Below are positions 34,619-43,177 of a DNA stretch of 64,000 nt, in pieces. The notes beneath the pieces are model-generated. The model made no database searches. It was not told the origin of the DNA and was given only the letters and a program-made list of their open reading frames with translations. The translations under genes were made by a program, and so were the position numbers. Location: NCBI GenBank assembly GCA_022511225.1, contig JAFLRZ010000001.1, forward strand, positions 1 through 64,000, in the 5' to 3' direction. The first letter of the stretch is position 1, and every line of letters begins with the position of its first letter. The stretch is from Eubacterium sp. (GTDB taxonomy: Bacteria > Bacillota > Clostridia > Oscillospirales > Acutalibacteraceae).

Positions 34619-35062
34619 TTATGCCTCCGATACCTGAACGAACACCTTAGCTGTAATACCTTGATAAACCTTGATTTCTGCCTGAATAGTACCAAATGAC
34701 TTCATATCATCCATAACTATCTTACGCTTATCAATATCTACATCGAGATCTGCTTTAATCTGCTTTGCAACATCCTTTGACGTTACAGAGCCGAAGAGCT
34801 TGCCGTTAGCTCCTGCCTTTGCCTTAAGCTTAAAAGTTTTGCCTTCAAGCTTCGCAGCAAGCTCATTTGCAGCCTTGAGCTCTTCTGCCTTGTGAAACTT
34901 CTTGGAATTTTCTCTGTTTTTAAACTCATTCATTGCAGAAGCATTAGCCTCAATTGCAAGTCCTTTTGGAAAAAGGAAGTTTCTTGCATATCCGTCTGAG
35001 GCATTAACCAAATCACCTTTTTTGCCAAGACTTTTTACGTCCTGTGTTAAAATAACTTTCAT
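34619..35062 (-). CDS. rplI: 50S ribosomal protein L9
   Basis: 147 residues. The N-terminal domain [19 protein letters not shown]...[13 protein letters not shown] is the L9 signature; a central charged helix follows, and the C-terminal domain contains [16 protein letters not shown]. It lies between RNase J and dnaB, with gaps of 10 and 2 bases. The usual upstream partner gdpP (DHH phosphodiesterase) is not here. Confidence 0.97.
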   Translation of the reverse strand: MKVILTQDVKSLGKKGDLVNASDGYARNFLFPKGLAIEANASAMNEFKNRENSKKFHKAEELKAANELAAKLEGKTFKLKAKAGANGKLFGSVTSKDVAKQIKADLDVDIDKRKIVMDDMKSFGTIQAEIKVYQGITAKVFVQVSEA

Positions 35063-35072
35063 ATCTTTTCTC

Positions 35073-36848
35073 CTATATTTCCATCAAAATCGGAAGCACC
35101 ATAGGGCTTCGCTTTGTTTTTTCATACATAAGCTTTGATATATCTTCCCTGAGAAGTGACTTAAGAGAATTCCAGTCATGATATCGTTTATCATAGCTGT
35201 CTGATATAATTTCATAGGCAAGAGCTTTTGCGGCAGACATCAGATCTTCGTTTTCCTTTACATAGACAAATCCTCTTGAAACAACATCAGGACCGCTGAC
35301 AATATATCCACTCTCTCTGTCTATTGTAGCAACAATGATTACAAGTCCGTCTTTAGAGAGCTTTTTTCTGTCATTAAGAACAATGTTACCTACGTCACCA
35401 ACACCAAGTCCGTCAACGTAAACTTCACCTGAAGTAACACCTTCGAGCGGTTTTATTCCATCGGCAGAAAGCTCGATTCTGTCACCAATTGTTCCGATAT
35501 AAATATTTTCTTTAGCAATACCCATAGCTTCAGCAAGAAGAGCGTGCTTTTGCAAATGCTTTTGCTCGCCGTGAACGGGAATGAAATACTTGGGGTTTGT
35601 AAGACCAAGCATCAGCTTGAGCTCCTCCTGACAAGCGTGGCCCGAAACGTGAACGTCATACATCTTTTCATATATAACTTCTACTCCGTGCTTCATAAGC
35701 TCATTGACTACATTACCTACCATTTTTTCATTACCCGGAATCGGAGTAGCAGAAATTATAACGTAATCATTTGGAGTAACACTTACCTTTCGGTGCTCGC
35801 CAAACGCCATTTTTGTAAGCGCAGACATCGGCTCACCCTGAGAGCCTGTAGTGATAATAAGAAGCTTATCATCGGGGTAGTTTCTTATTGAGTTAATATC
35901 AATGAGAAGACCGTTCGGAACGTTAAGATAACCAAGCTCGCTTCCGACGTTTACAAGATTTTCAAGGCTTCGTCCTATTACGGCAACCTTTCTGTCCATC
36001 GACTTTGCAACGTCCATTATCTGCTGAATACGATGAATATTAGATGCAAACGTAGCAACTACAATTCGCTTGTTTTTTGCTTTTCTGAACAGAAGCTCAA
36101 AGGAATCACCGACTGATCTTTCACTCGTTGTATAACCCGGTCTTTCGGCATTAGTTGAGTCGGAAAGAAGTGCAAGAACGCCTTTTTTTCCGAAATCGGC
36201 AAATCTTGTTAAGTCAATCATATCTCCGTCAACAGGTGTAGTATCAATTTTGAAGTCACCTGTCTGGATTATAGTTCCTGCCGCACATCTTATGGCAAGT
36301 CCTACCGCGTCGGGAATAGAATGATTTACGTGGATAAGCTCAATATTAAAATCGCCTAATGTTATATTATCTCTTGGTTTTAGTTCAATCAGCTTTGAGC
36401 TGCCGAGAAGTCCGTGCTCCTCTAACTTTCCTTTAATAAGACCTATTGTGAGCTTAGTAGCATAAATCGGTATGTTGACCTTTTGAAGCAAATAAGCAAG
36501 TCCGCCGATGTGGTCCTCATGACCGTGAGTAATAACAATACCTCTTATTTTATCAGCGTTTTCCTCTACGTAGGTAAAATCAGGAATTACAATATCTACA
36601 CCCGGTAAATCTGCGTCAGGAAAAGCAAGACCACAGTCAACAATAAACATTGACTCCTTATAATCATAAAGAGTCATATTTTTTCCAATTTCATTCATAC
36701 CGCCCAAAAAGGCAATACGAACAGACTCTTTAACCTTGGGAGGTTGAAGAGATTTCTTTTTAGGAGCTTTACGATACGTTACATAGCGCTTTTTGGAATT
36801 CCGTTTTCCGTAGGCACCGTTATCGTATTGCCCATTTTGTTTTGACAT
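35073..36848 (-). CDS. rnj: Ribonuclease J
   Basis: A metallo-beta-lactamase/beta-CASP ribonuclease with endo- and 5'-3' exonuclease activity in mRNA decay and rRNA maturation. The metal motif is [30 protein letters not shown], the beta-CASP segment ([14 protein letters not shown]), [12 protein letters not shown] and [14 protein letters not shown] are present. About 591 residues from the ATG at 36848, which follows AAGGAGG. A frame open to 36923 would place the promoter inside the gene. The basic N-terminal extension of about 40 residues (Lys/Arg/Tyr-rich) is longer than in B. subtilis RNase J1. First gene of RNase J-rplI-dnaB-tilS-ftsH. Confidence 0.94.
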   Translation of the reverse strand: MSKQNGQYDNGAYGKRNSKKRYVTYRKAPKKKSLQPPKVKESVRIAFLGGMNEIGKNMTLYDYKESMFIVDCGLAFPDADLPGVDIVIPDFTYVEENADKIRGIVITHGHEDHIGGLAYLLQKVNIPIYATKLTIGLIKGKLEEHGLLGSSKLIELKPRDNITLGDFNIELIHVNHSIPDAVGLAIRCAAGTIIQTGDFKIDTTPVDGDMIDLTRFADFGKKGVLALLSDSTNAERPGYTTSERSVGDSFELLFRKAKNKRIVVATFASNIHRIQQIMDVAKSMDRKVAVIGRSLENLVNVGSELGYLNVPNGLLIDINSIRNYPDDKLLIITTGSQGEPMSALTKMAFGEHRKVSVTPNDYVIISATPIPGNEKMVGNVVNELMKHGVEVIYEKMYDVHVSGHACQEELKLMLGLTNPKYFIPVHGEQKHLQKHALLAEAMGIAKENIYIGTIGDRIELSADGIKPLEGVTSGEVYVDGLGVGDVGNIVLNDRKKLSKDGLVIIVATIDRESGYIVSGPDVVSRGFVYVKENEDLMSAAKALAYEIISDSYDKRYHDWNSLKSLLREDISKLMYEKTKRSPMVLPILMEI

Positions 36849-36894
36849 ATATTTCCTCCTTAATAAAATTTTTCCGTACAAATAAATTATTACT

Positions 36895-36923
36895 ATAATA
36901 GACCATAAATTATACAATGTCAA
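36895..36923 (-). promoter_or_regulatory. SigA-type promoter of RNase J-rplI-dnaB-tilS-ftsH
   Basis: Minus-strand consensus TTGACA (36918-36923), 17 bp, TATTAT (36895-36900). The leader is about 40 bases. Confidence 0.8.
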
Positions 36924-36934
36924 GTTACATAATA

Positions 36935-36963
36935 TTGATTATTTGAAAATAAAGTGTTAGAAT
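36935..36963 (+). promoter_or_regulatory. Promoter of rnhA
   Basis: Plus-strand TTGATT (36935-36940), 17 bp, TAGAAT (36958-36963). Its -35 is 11 bases from the divergent RNase J promoter -35. Confidence 0.65.
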
Positions 36964-36995
36964 ATACAGAAATTGATAACACAATGGGAGCGAAT

Positions 36996-37430
36996 ATGAA
37001 AAAGATAAACATATATACTGACGGTGCCTGCAGCGGTAATCCCGGAAAGGGCGGATGGGGTGCAATTCTCATATATAATGAAACAGAGAAAGAATTCAGC
37101 GGCGGTGAAGCACATACAACAAATAACCGAATGGAGCTTACGGCTGTAATTATGGCATTAAAAAAACTAAAAGAGCCCTGTGAAGTAACTCTCACTACAG
37201 ACTCAAAATATGTATGTGATGCGATTACAAAGGGATGGGTATATTCATGGAAAAATAACGGCTGGAAAAAGGCTGACAAAAAGCCTGCTCTCAACGTTGA
37301 TTTATGGGAGCAGCTTCTGCCATTACTCGAAACGCACAAGGTTGAATTTGTATGGGTAAAGGGTCACAACGGACACGAGTACAATGAACGATGTGATGCC
37401 CTTGCAGTTTCATATTATCAGTCACTATGA
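36996..37430 (+). CDS. rnhA: Ribonuclease HI
   Basis: 144 residues from the ATG at 36996, which follows GGGAGCGAAT. The catalytic residues are in [16 protein letters not shown] (first Asp), [12 protein letters not shown] (Glu) and [11 protein letters not shown] (second Asp); [14 protein letters not shown] has the His and last Asp. The [19 protein letters not shown] basic protrusion is present, as in E. coli RNase HI. It is a single-gene unit, and a bidirectional terminator follows. Confidence 0.96.
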   Translation: MKKINIYTDGACSGNPGKGGWGAILIYNETEKEFSGGEAHTTNNRMELTAVIMALKKLKEPCEVTLTTDSKYVCDAITKGWVYSWKNNGWKKADKKPALNVDLWEQLLPLLETHKVEFVWVKGHNGHEYNERCDALAVSYYQSL

Positions 37431-37469
37431 TAGTTATAGTATAGACAAATTTTACGTTTGCGATACGCA

Positions 37470-37506
37470 TAAAAAAGACCTTGTTTATGTAAACAAGGTC
37501 TTTATG
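37470..37506. terminator. Bidirectional terminator between rnhA and the anchored Lys-rich gene
   Basis: Stem AAAGACCTTGTTT/AAACAAGGTCTTT (37474-37486 with 37491-37503), short loop. A six-base T run lies on the minus side and TTTATGC on the plus side. Confidence 0.85.
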
Positions 37507-37507
37507 C

Positions 37508-38215
37508 TTAGTTAGCGTTATCAGAGCTTTTAGATGTTTTCTTAGAAGATGTTTTCTTAGAAGACGTTTTCTTTTTGGTCTTTGACTTGCTTTGCTTTTT
37601 GGTAGTTGATGATTCGGCGGCAGTTGTTTCATACTTTGATTCAAGACCTGATGATACAATATGCGTTACATCGTAATCAATACCGTATTTTGAAAGCAGT
37701 GACAAAATACTTCCGCCCGGCTTGTCACCTTTATCAAGAGTAAGCAGATTAAAATCAGCATTCTCATCCTGAATTATAAACTTAGAATCCTTATCAATAT
37801 ATTTTATTTTTCTTTCAAGTTCATTAAGACCGTCAATTTCTTCACCTTCAAAGAAAATATAAGTACCCTTTACAGTAATAATACCTTCGAATTTATTTTC
37901 AGCTTGGGTAGTATACGTCTTTTTTGAGGTAGTTTCCCGTTCTTTCTTTGCACTGATTACGTCATTAGAGTAGTAAAGAGCACAAATTATTCCCGCAATA
38001 ATGGCAATAACAATAACAGAAATCACAAGTGGTTTCTTGCTTTTTTTCTTTTTTCTGAAACGGTGTCTCTCAAGAGTCGGATAATCGTCGCCATCTTCAT
38101 CTAAATGAGTTGAACTCATTGAAACCTCACTCGCCGTTTCCTGATAAGATGCATCACTTTCTTTATGTACTACAAGAGGACTGTCAAGTATTTCTTCTTT
38201 GTATTCTTCAGACAT
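37508..38215 (-). CDS. Single-pass membrane protein with Lys/Ser/Thr-rich tail, function unknown
   Basis: About 235 residues. The cytoplasmic N-terminus (about 70 residues, acidic then RFRKKKKSKK) precedes one transmembrane helix (PLVISVIVIAIIAGIICALYY). An extracellular domain of about 100 residues follows (GIITVKGTYIFFEGEEIDGL, then DSKFIIQDENADFNLLTLD), and the C-terminus is low-complexity with repeated KKTSSKKTS units, encoded by a 15 bp tandem repeat. The globular part loosely recalls periplasmic ExbD-like domains, but I would not assign it. The ATG at 38215 follows GAGGT; the TTG at 38221 is too near the RBS. It is monocistronic, with its own promoter and terminator. Confidence 0.7.
   Translation of the reverse strand: MSEEYKEEILDSPLVVHKESDASYQETASEVSMSSTHLDEDGDDYPTLERHRFRKKKKSKKPLVISVIVIAIIAGIICALYYSNDVISAKKERETTSKKTYTTQAENKFEGIITVKGTYIFFEGEEIDGLNELERKIKYIDKDSKFIIQDENADFNLLTLDKGDKPGGSILSLLSKYGIDYDVTHIVSSGLESKYETTAAESSTTKKQSKSKTKKKTSSKKTSSKKTSKSSDNAN
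37533..37577 (-). repeat. 15 bp tandem repeat within the Lys/Ser/Thr-rich tail
   Basis: Two near-identical 15-base units (GATGTTTTCTTAGAA on the plus strand), then a partial third unit with one change. They encode Ser-Ser-Lys-Lys-Thr units in frame, a site where repeat number could vary by slippage. Confidence 0.75.
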
Positions 38216-38244
38216 ATTCAATACCTCGTTAATTGTTTGAGGTC

Positions 38245-38273
38245 ATTTTAACACATTAATCAGTATTTTTCAA
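38245..38273 (-). promoter_or_regulatory. Promoter of the anchored Lys-rich gene
   Basis: Minus-strand TTGAAA (38268-38273), 17 bp, TAAAAT (38245-38250). Confidence 0.65.
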
Positions 38274-38279
38274 TAAGTA

Positions 38280-38308
38280 TTGTATTTTAGCATAGAAATT
38301 GATATAAT
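38280..38308 (+). promoter_or_regulatory. Promoter of the ROK kinase gene
   Basis: Plus-strand TTGTAT (38280-38285), 17 bp, consensus TATAAT (38303-38308). RBS AAAGGAGG lies at 38318-38325. No cre-like operator was noted. Confidence 0.7.
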
Positions 38309-38331
38309 TACTATGATAAAGGAGGATTCGT

Positions 38332-39213
38332 ATGAACATTATCTCATTTGATATTGGTGCAACTAACATAAAATACGCTATTTGCAACGAGAAGTTTGTT
38401 TTAAGCGAAAGGCATACAATTCCGACACAGGCAGAAAAAGGCGGTCAGGAGCTTGTTAACAGAATAATCTCTATTATTGAAAGCTATGATAACATTGACA
38501 GAGTTGCCGTTTCTACAACAGGACAGGTAGACAGTGAGAACGGAATAATCGTTCATTCAACCGACTGTATCCCCTATTATTCGGGAATGCTTATGAAAAA
38601 GATAATTGAGAACAAGACGGGACTGACTACCTACGTTGAAAATGACGTTAACTCCTTTGCACTTGGTGAAGCTCAATTCGGGGCAGGAAAAGGAAAATCC
38701 GATTTCCTCTGTCTAACATACGGAGGCGGAATAGGCGGTGCTCTTTTCCTCAATAACAAGCTTTACAAAGGCTTCAACTCCTCCGCCGGTGAATTCGGTC
38801 ATATGATTATTCACGCAGGAGGCAAGCAGTGCATCTGCGGCGGCGAGGGATGCTATGAATGTTATGCTTCTACTGAAGCACTTTTGCACGCAGTAAACAA
38901 GAACAGAAAAGAGCCGTTAAACGCGTTTGAAATATTTGAAAAGGAAAATTTCCAAAAGCCTGAAATTCGCTCAGTTGTTGATAAATGGATTGATGAAATG
39001 ATTGTCGGACTGATTAACATCATTTACATTTTCAATCCGCCGCTTATCATTTTAGGCGGTGGAATTATGAACGAGGATTACGTAATTGACCTCATTGACA
39101 GGAAGATTTACAATCAGCTTATGGAAAATTACAGGGATGTCAATATAGTACGTTCAAGGCTCGGCAGTGATGCCGCACTTCTCGGTGCAGCGGCACAGGC
39201 AGCAAAGCTTTAA
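38332..39213 (+). CDS. ROK family sugar kinase (glucokinase-like)
   Basis: 293 residues. The ATP-binding N-terminal motif is FDIGATNIKYAI, ENDVNSFALGEAQFGAG holds the catalytic Asp region, and LTYGGGIGGALFLNNKLYKG and the ROK zinc motif GEFGHMIIHAGGKQCICGGEGC follow (Cys-x-Cys-GG-x-GC, ligands intact). No N-terminal helix-turn-helix is present, so it is a kinase rather than a ROK repressor. The sugar may be glucose, N-acetylmannosamine, allose or another hexose; sequence reading alone does not decide. It is monocistronic, with its own promoter and terminator. The neighbouring operon holds an arabinofuranosidase and a PTS-like membrane protein. Confidence 0.88.
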   Translation: MNIISFDIGATNIKYAICNEKFVLSERHTIPTQAEKGGQELVNRIISIIESYDNIDRVAVSTTGQVDSENGIIVHSTDCIPYYSGMLMKKIIENKTGLTTYVENDVNSFALGEAQFGAGKGKSDFLCLTYGGGIGGALFLNNKLYKGFNSSAGEFGHMIIHAGGKQCICGGEGCYECYASTEALLHAVNKNRKEPLNAFEIFEKENFQKPEIRSVVDKWIDEMIVGLINIIYIFNPPLIILGGGIMNEDYVIDLIDRKIYNQLMENYRDVNIVRSRLGSDAALLGAAAQAAKL

Positions 39214-39220
39214 AAAAACA

Positions 39221-39265
39221 AAAACAGCTTAATGCAATTTTTTTCGCATTAGGCTGTTTTTTATT
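39221..39265. terminator. Terminator between ROK kinase and the PTS-like gene
   Basis: A 15 bp stem with one G-U pair (39221-39235 with 39246-39260), then TTATTTTATT on the plus strand. The A-rich left flank gives a T tract for the converging minus-strand gene too. Confidence 0.8.
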
Positions 39266-39270
39266 TTATT

Positions 39271-40524
39271 CTATTCTAAATACTCTTCCAAATCAGCAAT
39301 CATATTGTTTTTACAAATGATTATATTATCCCTGATTTCGTAATCCTCATTAAGAAAATTTACAAGCTGAGGGTTCCTGACTTCTGCGTTGCCGTTTTTT
39401 ATTCTTATAATATTTTCAATACCGCCAAGAGATTTCAAAAGCGAATTAAGTCTTGTAGGAATATATACGTTCAGGCAATCGGAAATGCCATTTTTTTCAA
39501 TAAAATATTTTGCACAAAAATACCCCGTAACCGCAAGTACTGCACTGCCTGCAAGAACATAAACCCATCTGCCGTTAAGCGTCATAGCAAGCTCAATAAT
39601 ACTGCCGCTTCCAAGATGACCTACGCCAAGTTTAAGCAATGCGGCACAAGCATACGAAAGCATTGAAAGCAGAATAACAGGCACAAGCATTAATATATTT
39701 TCTAATATCAAAAAGAGTATCATCAGACTTAAATTACCGCTTATTAGTGATAAGAAGGATACGATTAACAGAACCTTTTTTTGTATACCTTTAAGCTCGT
39801 TTGCTACTGACACCGAAAGACCTAAAAGTGCGAACATCTGATAATATCTGCCTGAAAGATATACGCTTACAAGATTGCCTGAATATCCTCTTTCAAACAA
39901 GTCTTTAACGCCTGTTATCATTTGCTCATTATAAAGCAGTGAACCGCCTGCGCTTTTATAATATAACAGATTGCTGAATAATTCACTGTCAAACAGTGAA
40001 AAAATCGAATTAATCCCGCCAAAAAGAACTGCAGATATTACGTTATCCGAAAAATGAGAGTTTGAAAAGTTAAGCAACATACTTTCAATTTCGCCTGAAA
40101 GAAGTCCCGTTGCATAACCAAAAAGCAATGAAGCTATAGGAATAATTATATATGAAATAGCTGTGCTTAACTTGTTAAAACAAAAAATAAAAACGCATGC
40201 GAGAATTAATGCTAACAGATATGAAACCTCTCTACCGCCTGCTGACTTAAAGGCTGAGTTAAACAAGGCTATACATAACACAGCGGCAAATGCTTTAATA
40301 GAGCTTTTACCCTTAGTGAGCATCAATACAGAAAAATAGCAAAAAATATATCCGAGAATTTCTTTTAGTGTTTCAACGTGCAAGTAAAGCATATCGGTAA
40401 AAGAATTAGTCACGTATGAATTTAACAGGCTGATAACCTCAACTGCGACAAGTATTACACTACCCAAAACAAACGGAAGCATAAGTGAATTAAGTATCTT
40501 GTTTTGCAAATTAAAAAACTTCAT
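39271..40524 (-). CDS. Polytopic membrane protein, probable degenerate PTS EIICB-like protein
   Basis: 417 residues with about ten hydrophobic segments in residues 15-345, then a soluble tail of about 56 residues. The tail LLKSLGGIENIIRIKNGNAEVR follows the EIIB pattern GG-x-ENI-x2-V-D-A-C-x-T-R-L-R, but glycine (G378) stands where the phosphorylated Cys should be. The membrane part recalls glucose-family EIIC (SGRYYQMFALLGLSVSVANE and a late LILENILMLVPVILLSML where EIIC has GxTEPIEF). I infer a PTS relative that cannot be phosphorylated at EIIB and may be a carrier or sensor. It is the last gene of abfA-DUF6171-radC, 32 bases after radC. The RBS is weak and the start codon lies within an inverted repeat. 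A novel unrelated transporter is the alternative. Confidence 0.55.
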   Translation of the reverse strand: MKFFNLQNKILNSLMLPFVLGSVILVAVEVISLLNSYVTNSFTDMLYLHVETLKEILGYIFCYFSVLMLTKGKSSIKAFAAVLCIALFNSAFKSAGGREVSYLLALILACVFIFCFNKLSTAISYIIIPIASLLFGYATGLLSGEIESMLLNFSNSHFSDNVISAVLFGGINSIFSLFDSELFSNLLYYKSAGGSLLYNEQMITGVKDLFERGYSGNLVSVYLSGRYYQMFALLGLSVSVANELKGIQKKVLLIVSFLSLISGNLSLMILFLILENILMLVPVILLSMLSYACAALLKLGVGHLGSGSIIELAMTLNGRWVYVLAGSAVLAVTGYFCAKYFIEKNGISDCLNVYIPTRLNSLLKSLGGIENIIRIKNGNAEVRNPQLVNFLNEDYEIRDNIIICKNNMIADLEEYLE

Positions 40525-40549
40525 ATCATCATTATTGACAATATGAAGT
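40518..40549. repeat. Inverted repeat enclosing the start codon of the PTS-like gene
   Basis: Arms ACTTCATAT/ATATGAAGT (40518-40526 with 40541-40549), 9 bp each, 14-base loop. The minus-strand ATG at 40522-40524 is in one arm, so an mRNA hairpin could hide the start. Confidence 0.6.
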
Positions 40550-40556
40550 AATTTAA

Positions 40557-41243
40557 TCAGTATATTGATTTTTTCATTGCAGTTAAAACGCTTGAAGAGC
40601 CATCTTCACCAAGCACAACGTGGTCAAGTAAATGAACACCAAGCTTCTTTAATATTCCGTTAAGTTCTATCGTGTACGAAATATCAGCGGCAGATGGCTT
40701 TGAGGAGCCGTGGGGATGGTTATGAGCTAAAATAACAGAGCTTGCACCATCAAGATTTATTATCCTGATAATTTTAGACATCGGCACATTCAGTTCATTA
40801 GCTGAGCCTGAATCGACTATATGACGACTGATAATGGAATTAGTGTTATCGAGAGTGATAAGCATCAGCTTTTCAACTTTTTCATACTTAAAGAAATCGT
40901 AACAATAACTGCATACGTCTTTGTAGCCTTTAAGTTTCTTTTTCTTATTGCTTTCAAGAGTATTTACCTTTGACATCAAAACTCTTATAAGACTTATAGC
41001 AATTGCTGACTGCTCACCTATTCCGTCAACAAACATTAGCTCGCGTGGAGATGCACACAGCACACCCTCAAGCGAGCCGAAGGTATTAATCAAATCGTAG
41101 GCAATAGGCTTTACGTCTTTTCTCGGAATTATAGTAGTAAGAAAAAGTTCAAGAAGATTATGCTCCGATGCATCTTCCATACTACCTGACAGATACATTT
41201 TCCTGAGTCTTTCTCTGTGTCCGTTATGATTAAGTTCTGCCAT
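40557..41243 (-). CDS. radC: RadC family JAB/MPN domain protein
   Basis: About 228 residues. The N-terminal UPF0758/HhH part starts NHNGHRERLRKMYL and includes LMFVDGIGEQSAIAISL. The C-terminal JAB/MPN metal motif is LAHNHPHGSSKPSAADI (HxH-x7-D), with an upstream Glu. RadC was once thought to be a repair factor; its role is unsettled. The ATG at 41243 (MAELNHNGHRERL) follows GGTGAT and lies just inside the end of the DUF6171 gene. It is the third gene in the abfA operon. Confidence 0.93.
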   Translation of the reverse strand: MAELNHNGHRERLRKMYLSGSMEDASEHNLLELFLTTIIPRKDVKPIAYDLINTFGSLEGVLCASPRELMFVDGIGEQSAIAISLIRVLMSKVNTLESNKKKKLKGYKDVCSYCYDFFKYEKVEKLMLITLDNTNSIISRHIVDSGSANELNVPMSKIIRIINLDGASSVILAHNHPHGSSKPSAADISYTIELNGILKKLGVHLLDHVVLGEDGSSSVLTAMKKSIY

Positions 41244-41247
41244 CGTA

Positions 41248-41502
41248 TCACCACTTAACATCATCTGCGTTCGGGCAGTGCAATGTTTTTTGAATTGCTC
41301 TCAATTCAACGTAACAGCCGCACTTTCTGCACATACCTGAAATAAGGAATTCACAGTTTTTGCAGAGTTTCAATCTTGCTGAATAACTATCATTATCAAG
41401 CTTACATTCATTATCAATTTGCTCGATAAGCGACTTGACTTCATCAAAAGTGTTTTTCTCTCCGCTTTCAAGAAGTAAGCACTTTTTACACTGATTTGAC
41501 AT
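41248..41502 (-). CDS. DUF6171-like small cysteine-rich protein
   Basis: 84 residues with three Cys pairs or clusters: CKKC near the N-terminus, CKNCEF in the middle and CRKCGCYVELRA plus a final CP (LHCPNADDVKW). The pattern suggests one or two structural zinc sites, and GMCRKCGCYVELRAI is the recognisable part of the clostridial DUF6171 family. The function is unknown. It lies 1 base after abfA and next to radC, so it is co-transcribed. Confidence 0.75.
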   Translation of the reverse strand: MSNQCKKCLLLESGEKNTFDEVKSLIEQIDNECKLDNDSYSARLKLCKNCEFLISGMCRKCGCYVELRAIQKTLHCPNADDVKW

Positions 41503-41503
41503 A

Positions 41504-42988
41504 TTATTCGATAATGAATTTAACTACACTGCAAGGAGGAATTGTAGCTGAAAAGCCGTCAGAAAGCTTTCTAAAATCAGTAAATTCTACAGTTTTAACC
41601 GCATCTGTATTTTCAAAATCATTCTTATCGTGAATGTCACCCGTTAAAATTTCTGCTTTGATTGACTTAACCTTGGTATCGGCAATCTGGCACTTGATTT
41701 TCTCGCTCTTTGATGCAGAAACGTTAGTGATTGTTGAATAAATCACACCGTTTTCATCAACAGATGCAGATTCAATAAGATTAGGACAGGAATATTTATT
41801 GTCTTTTGTCTGAACCTTATCAGTAGTGATATATGAGCCTATTAACGTGTTTTCCTGATGATCCTTATACATTTTGAAAATATGGTATGTAGGAGTAAGG
41901 ACCATTTTATCTGCTTCGGTAAGAATTACAGACTGAAGCACGTTTACGGTCTGTGCGATATTTGCCATAATGATTCTGTCTGAATGCTTATTAAATATGT
42001 TAAGTGTGAGAGCGGCAACGATAGCATCTCTCATTGTGTTTTGCTGATAGAGGAATCCCGGATTTGTTCCAGGCTCTACGTCAAACCATGTTCCCCACTC
42101 GTCAACGACAAGATTAACCCACTGCTGAGGATTAACAGAATTCATAACAGTAATGTGCTGATTGATAAGCTCTTCCATTCTGTATGCTTTGCATATTGTT
42201 TTATAATACTCGTTTGTATCAAACTGTGTAGCAGAGCCCTTATTCTCCCAAGTATCACCGGGAATTGTGTAATAATGAAGAGAAATTCCCTGTGCCTGAT
42301 GCTTAACCTTAATCATAACCTCACGCATCCAGTGATAATCGTCAACGTTAGGACCGCAGGCAATTCTCTTTATTCTGTTTTCAGGGTCGTAATTCTTTAC
42401 AAATGAATTGTATCTTTTGTAGAGACAGCCGTAGTATTCGGGGTCCATATTTCCGCCGCAGCCCCATGACTCATTTCCAACACCGAAATATTTAATCTTC
42501 CATGGCTTTTCACGTCCGTTTTTCTTGCGAAGCTCAGCCATAGGTGATACACCGTCAAAGGTCATATATTCAACCCACTCGTTCATTTCCTGAACAGTGC
42601 CTGAGCCGACGTTGCCGTTTATGTACGCATCACAGCCAAGCTGCTCACAAAGCTCAAAAAACTCGTGAGTACCAAATGAATTGTCCTCAACTACTCCACC
42701 CCAGTTGGTATTTACCATTTTCTTTCTGTTCTCAACAGGGCCTATACCGTCTTTCCAGTGATATTCATCAGCGAAGCATCCGCCCGGCCAGCGAAGAACA
42801 GGAATACCCATGTCCTTTAGTGCATTAACAACGTCTGTTCTCATACCGTTTACATTCGGTATTTTAGAGTCCTTACCTACAAACAGACCGTCATAAATAC
42901 ATCTGCCGAGATGCTCTGAAAAATGTCCGTAAATGTCCTTATTAATTTTGCTTATTTTTTGATTTGGGTTGATTAAATACTTCTGCAT
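41504..42988 (-). CDS. abfA: Alpha-N-arabinofuranosidase, GH51
   Basis: Removes terminal alpha-L-arabinofuranosyl groups from arabinan and arabinoxylan oligosaccharides. The (beta/alpha)8 domain contains [40 protein letters not shown], the acid/base Glu in [12 protein letters not shown] and the nucleophile Glu in [15 protein letters not shown]; then comes a C-terminal beta-sandwich. There is no signal peptide, so it acts in the cytoplasm on imported oligosaccharides, as usual for GH51. About 494 residues from the ATG at 42988, preceded by TGAGGTGT. First gene of abfA-DUF6171-radC-PTS-like, with its own SigA promoter. Confidence 0.96.
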   Translation of the reverse strand: MQKYLINPNQKISKINKDIYGHFSEHLGRCIYDGLFVGKDSKIPNVNGMRTDVVNALKDMGIPVLRWPGGCFADEYHWKDGIGPVENRKKMVNTNWGGVVEDNSFGTHEFFELCEQLGCDAYINGNVGSGTVQEMNEWVEYMTFDGVSPMAELRKKNGREKPWKIKYFGVGNESWGCGGNMDPEYYGCLYKRYNSFVKNYDPENRIKRIACGPNVDDYHWMREVMIKVKHQAQGISLHYYTIPGDTWENKGSATQFDTNEYYKTICKAYRMEELINQHITVMNSVNPQQWVNLVVDEWGTWFDVEPGTNPGFLYQQNTMRDAIVAALTLNIFNKHSDRIIMANIAQTVNVLQSVILTEADKMVLTPTYHIFKMYKDHQENTLIGSYITTDKVQTKDNKYSCPNLIESASVDENGVIYSTITNVSASKSEKIKCQIADTKVKSIKAEILTGDIHDKNDFENTDAVKTVEFTDFRKLSDGFSATIPPCSVVKFIIE

Positions 42989-43070
42989 AATACACCTCAA
43001 TATTATTAGTTGGCGGAAAAAATTGGTTAAAAGCCATATTCTTTCGACTACGCCGACTTATTTTATACAA

Positions 43071-43099
43071 AACATATCATAAGAGAATCAAAATGTCAA
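43071..43099 (-). promoter_or_regulatory. Promoter of the abfA operon
   Basis: Minus-strand TTGACA (43094-43099), 17 bp, TATGTT (43071-43076). The leader is about 75 bases. Confidence 0.65.
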
Positions 43100-43116
43100 T
43101 AAAGTATCTTAAACTG

Positions 43117-43145
43117 TTGACAAAAAGAGCATTTATTGCTATAAT
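43117..43145 (+). promoter_or_regulatory. Consensus SigA promoter of the M24 peptidase-copA-copZ operon
   Basis: Plus-strand TTGACA (43117-43122), 17 bp, TATAAT (43140-43145): a perfect match in both hexamers and spacing. A palindrome covers the predicted start site. Confidence 0.85.
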
Positions 43146-43170
43146 AATTCCTATAAATTAGATAGGAATT
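43146..43170 (+). promoter_or_regulatory. Palindrome at the transcription start and RBS of the M24-copA-copZ operon
   Basis: Arms AATTCCTAT/ATAGGAATT (43146-43154 with 43162-43170), 7-base centre. It directly abuts the -10 and its right arm contains the probable ribosome binding site, so it could be an operator or an mRNA hairpin. Confidence 0.55.
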
Positions 43171-43177
43171 AATTTTA

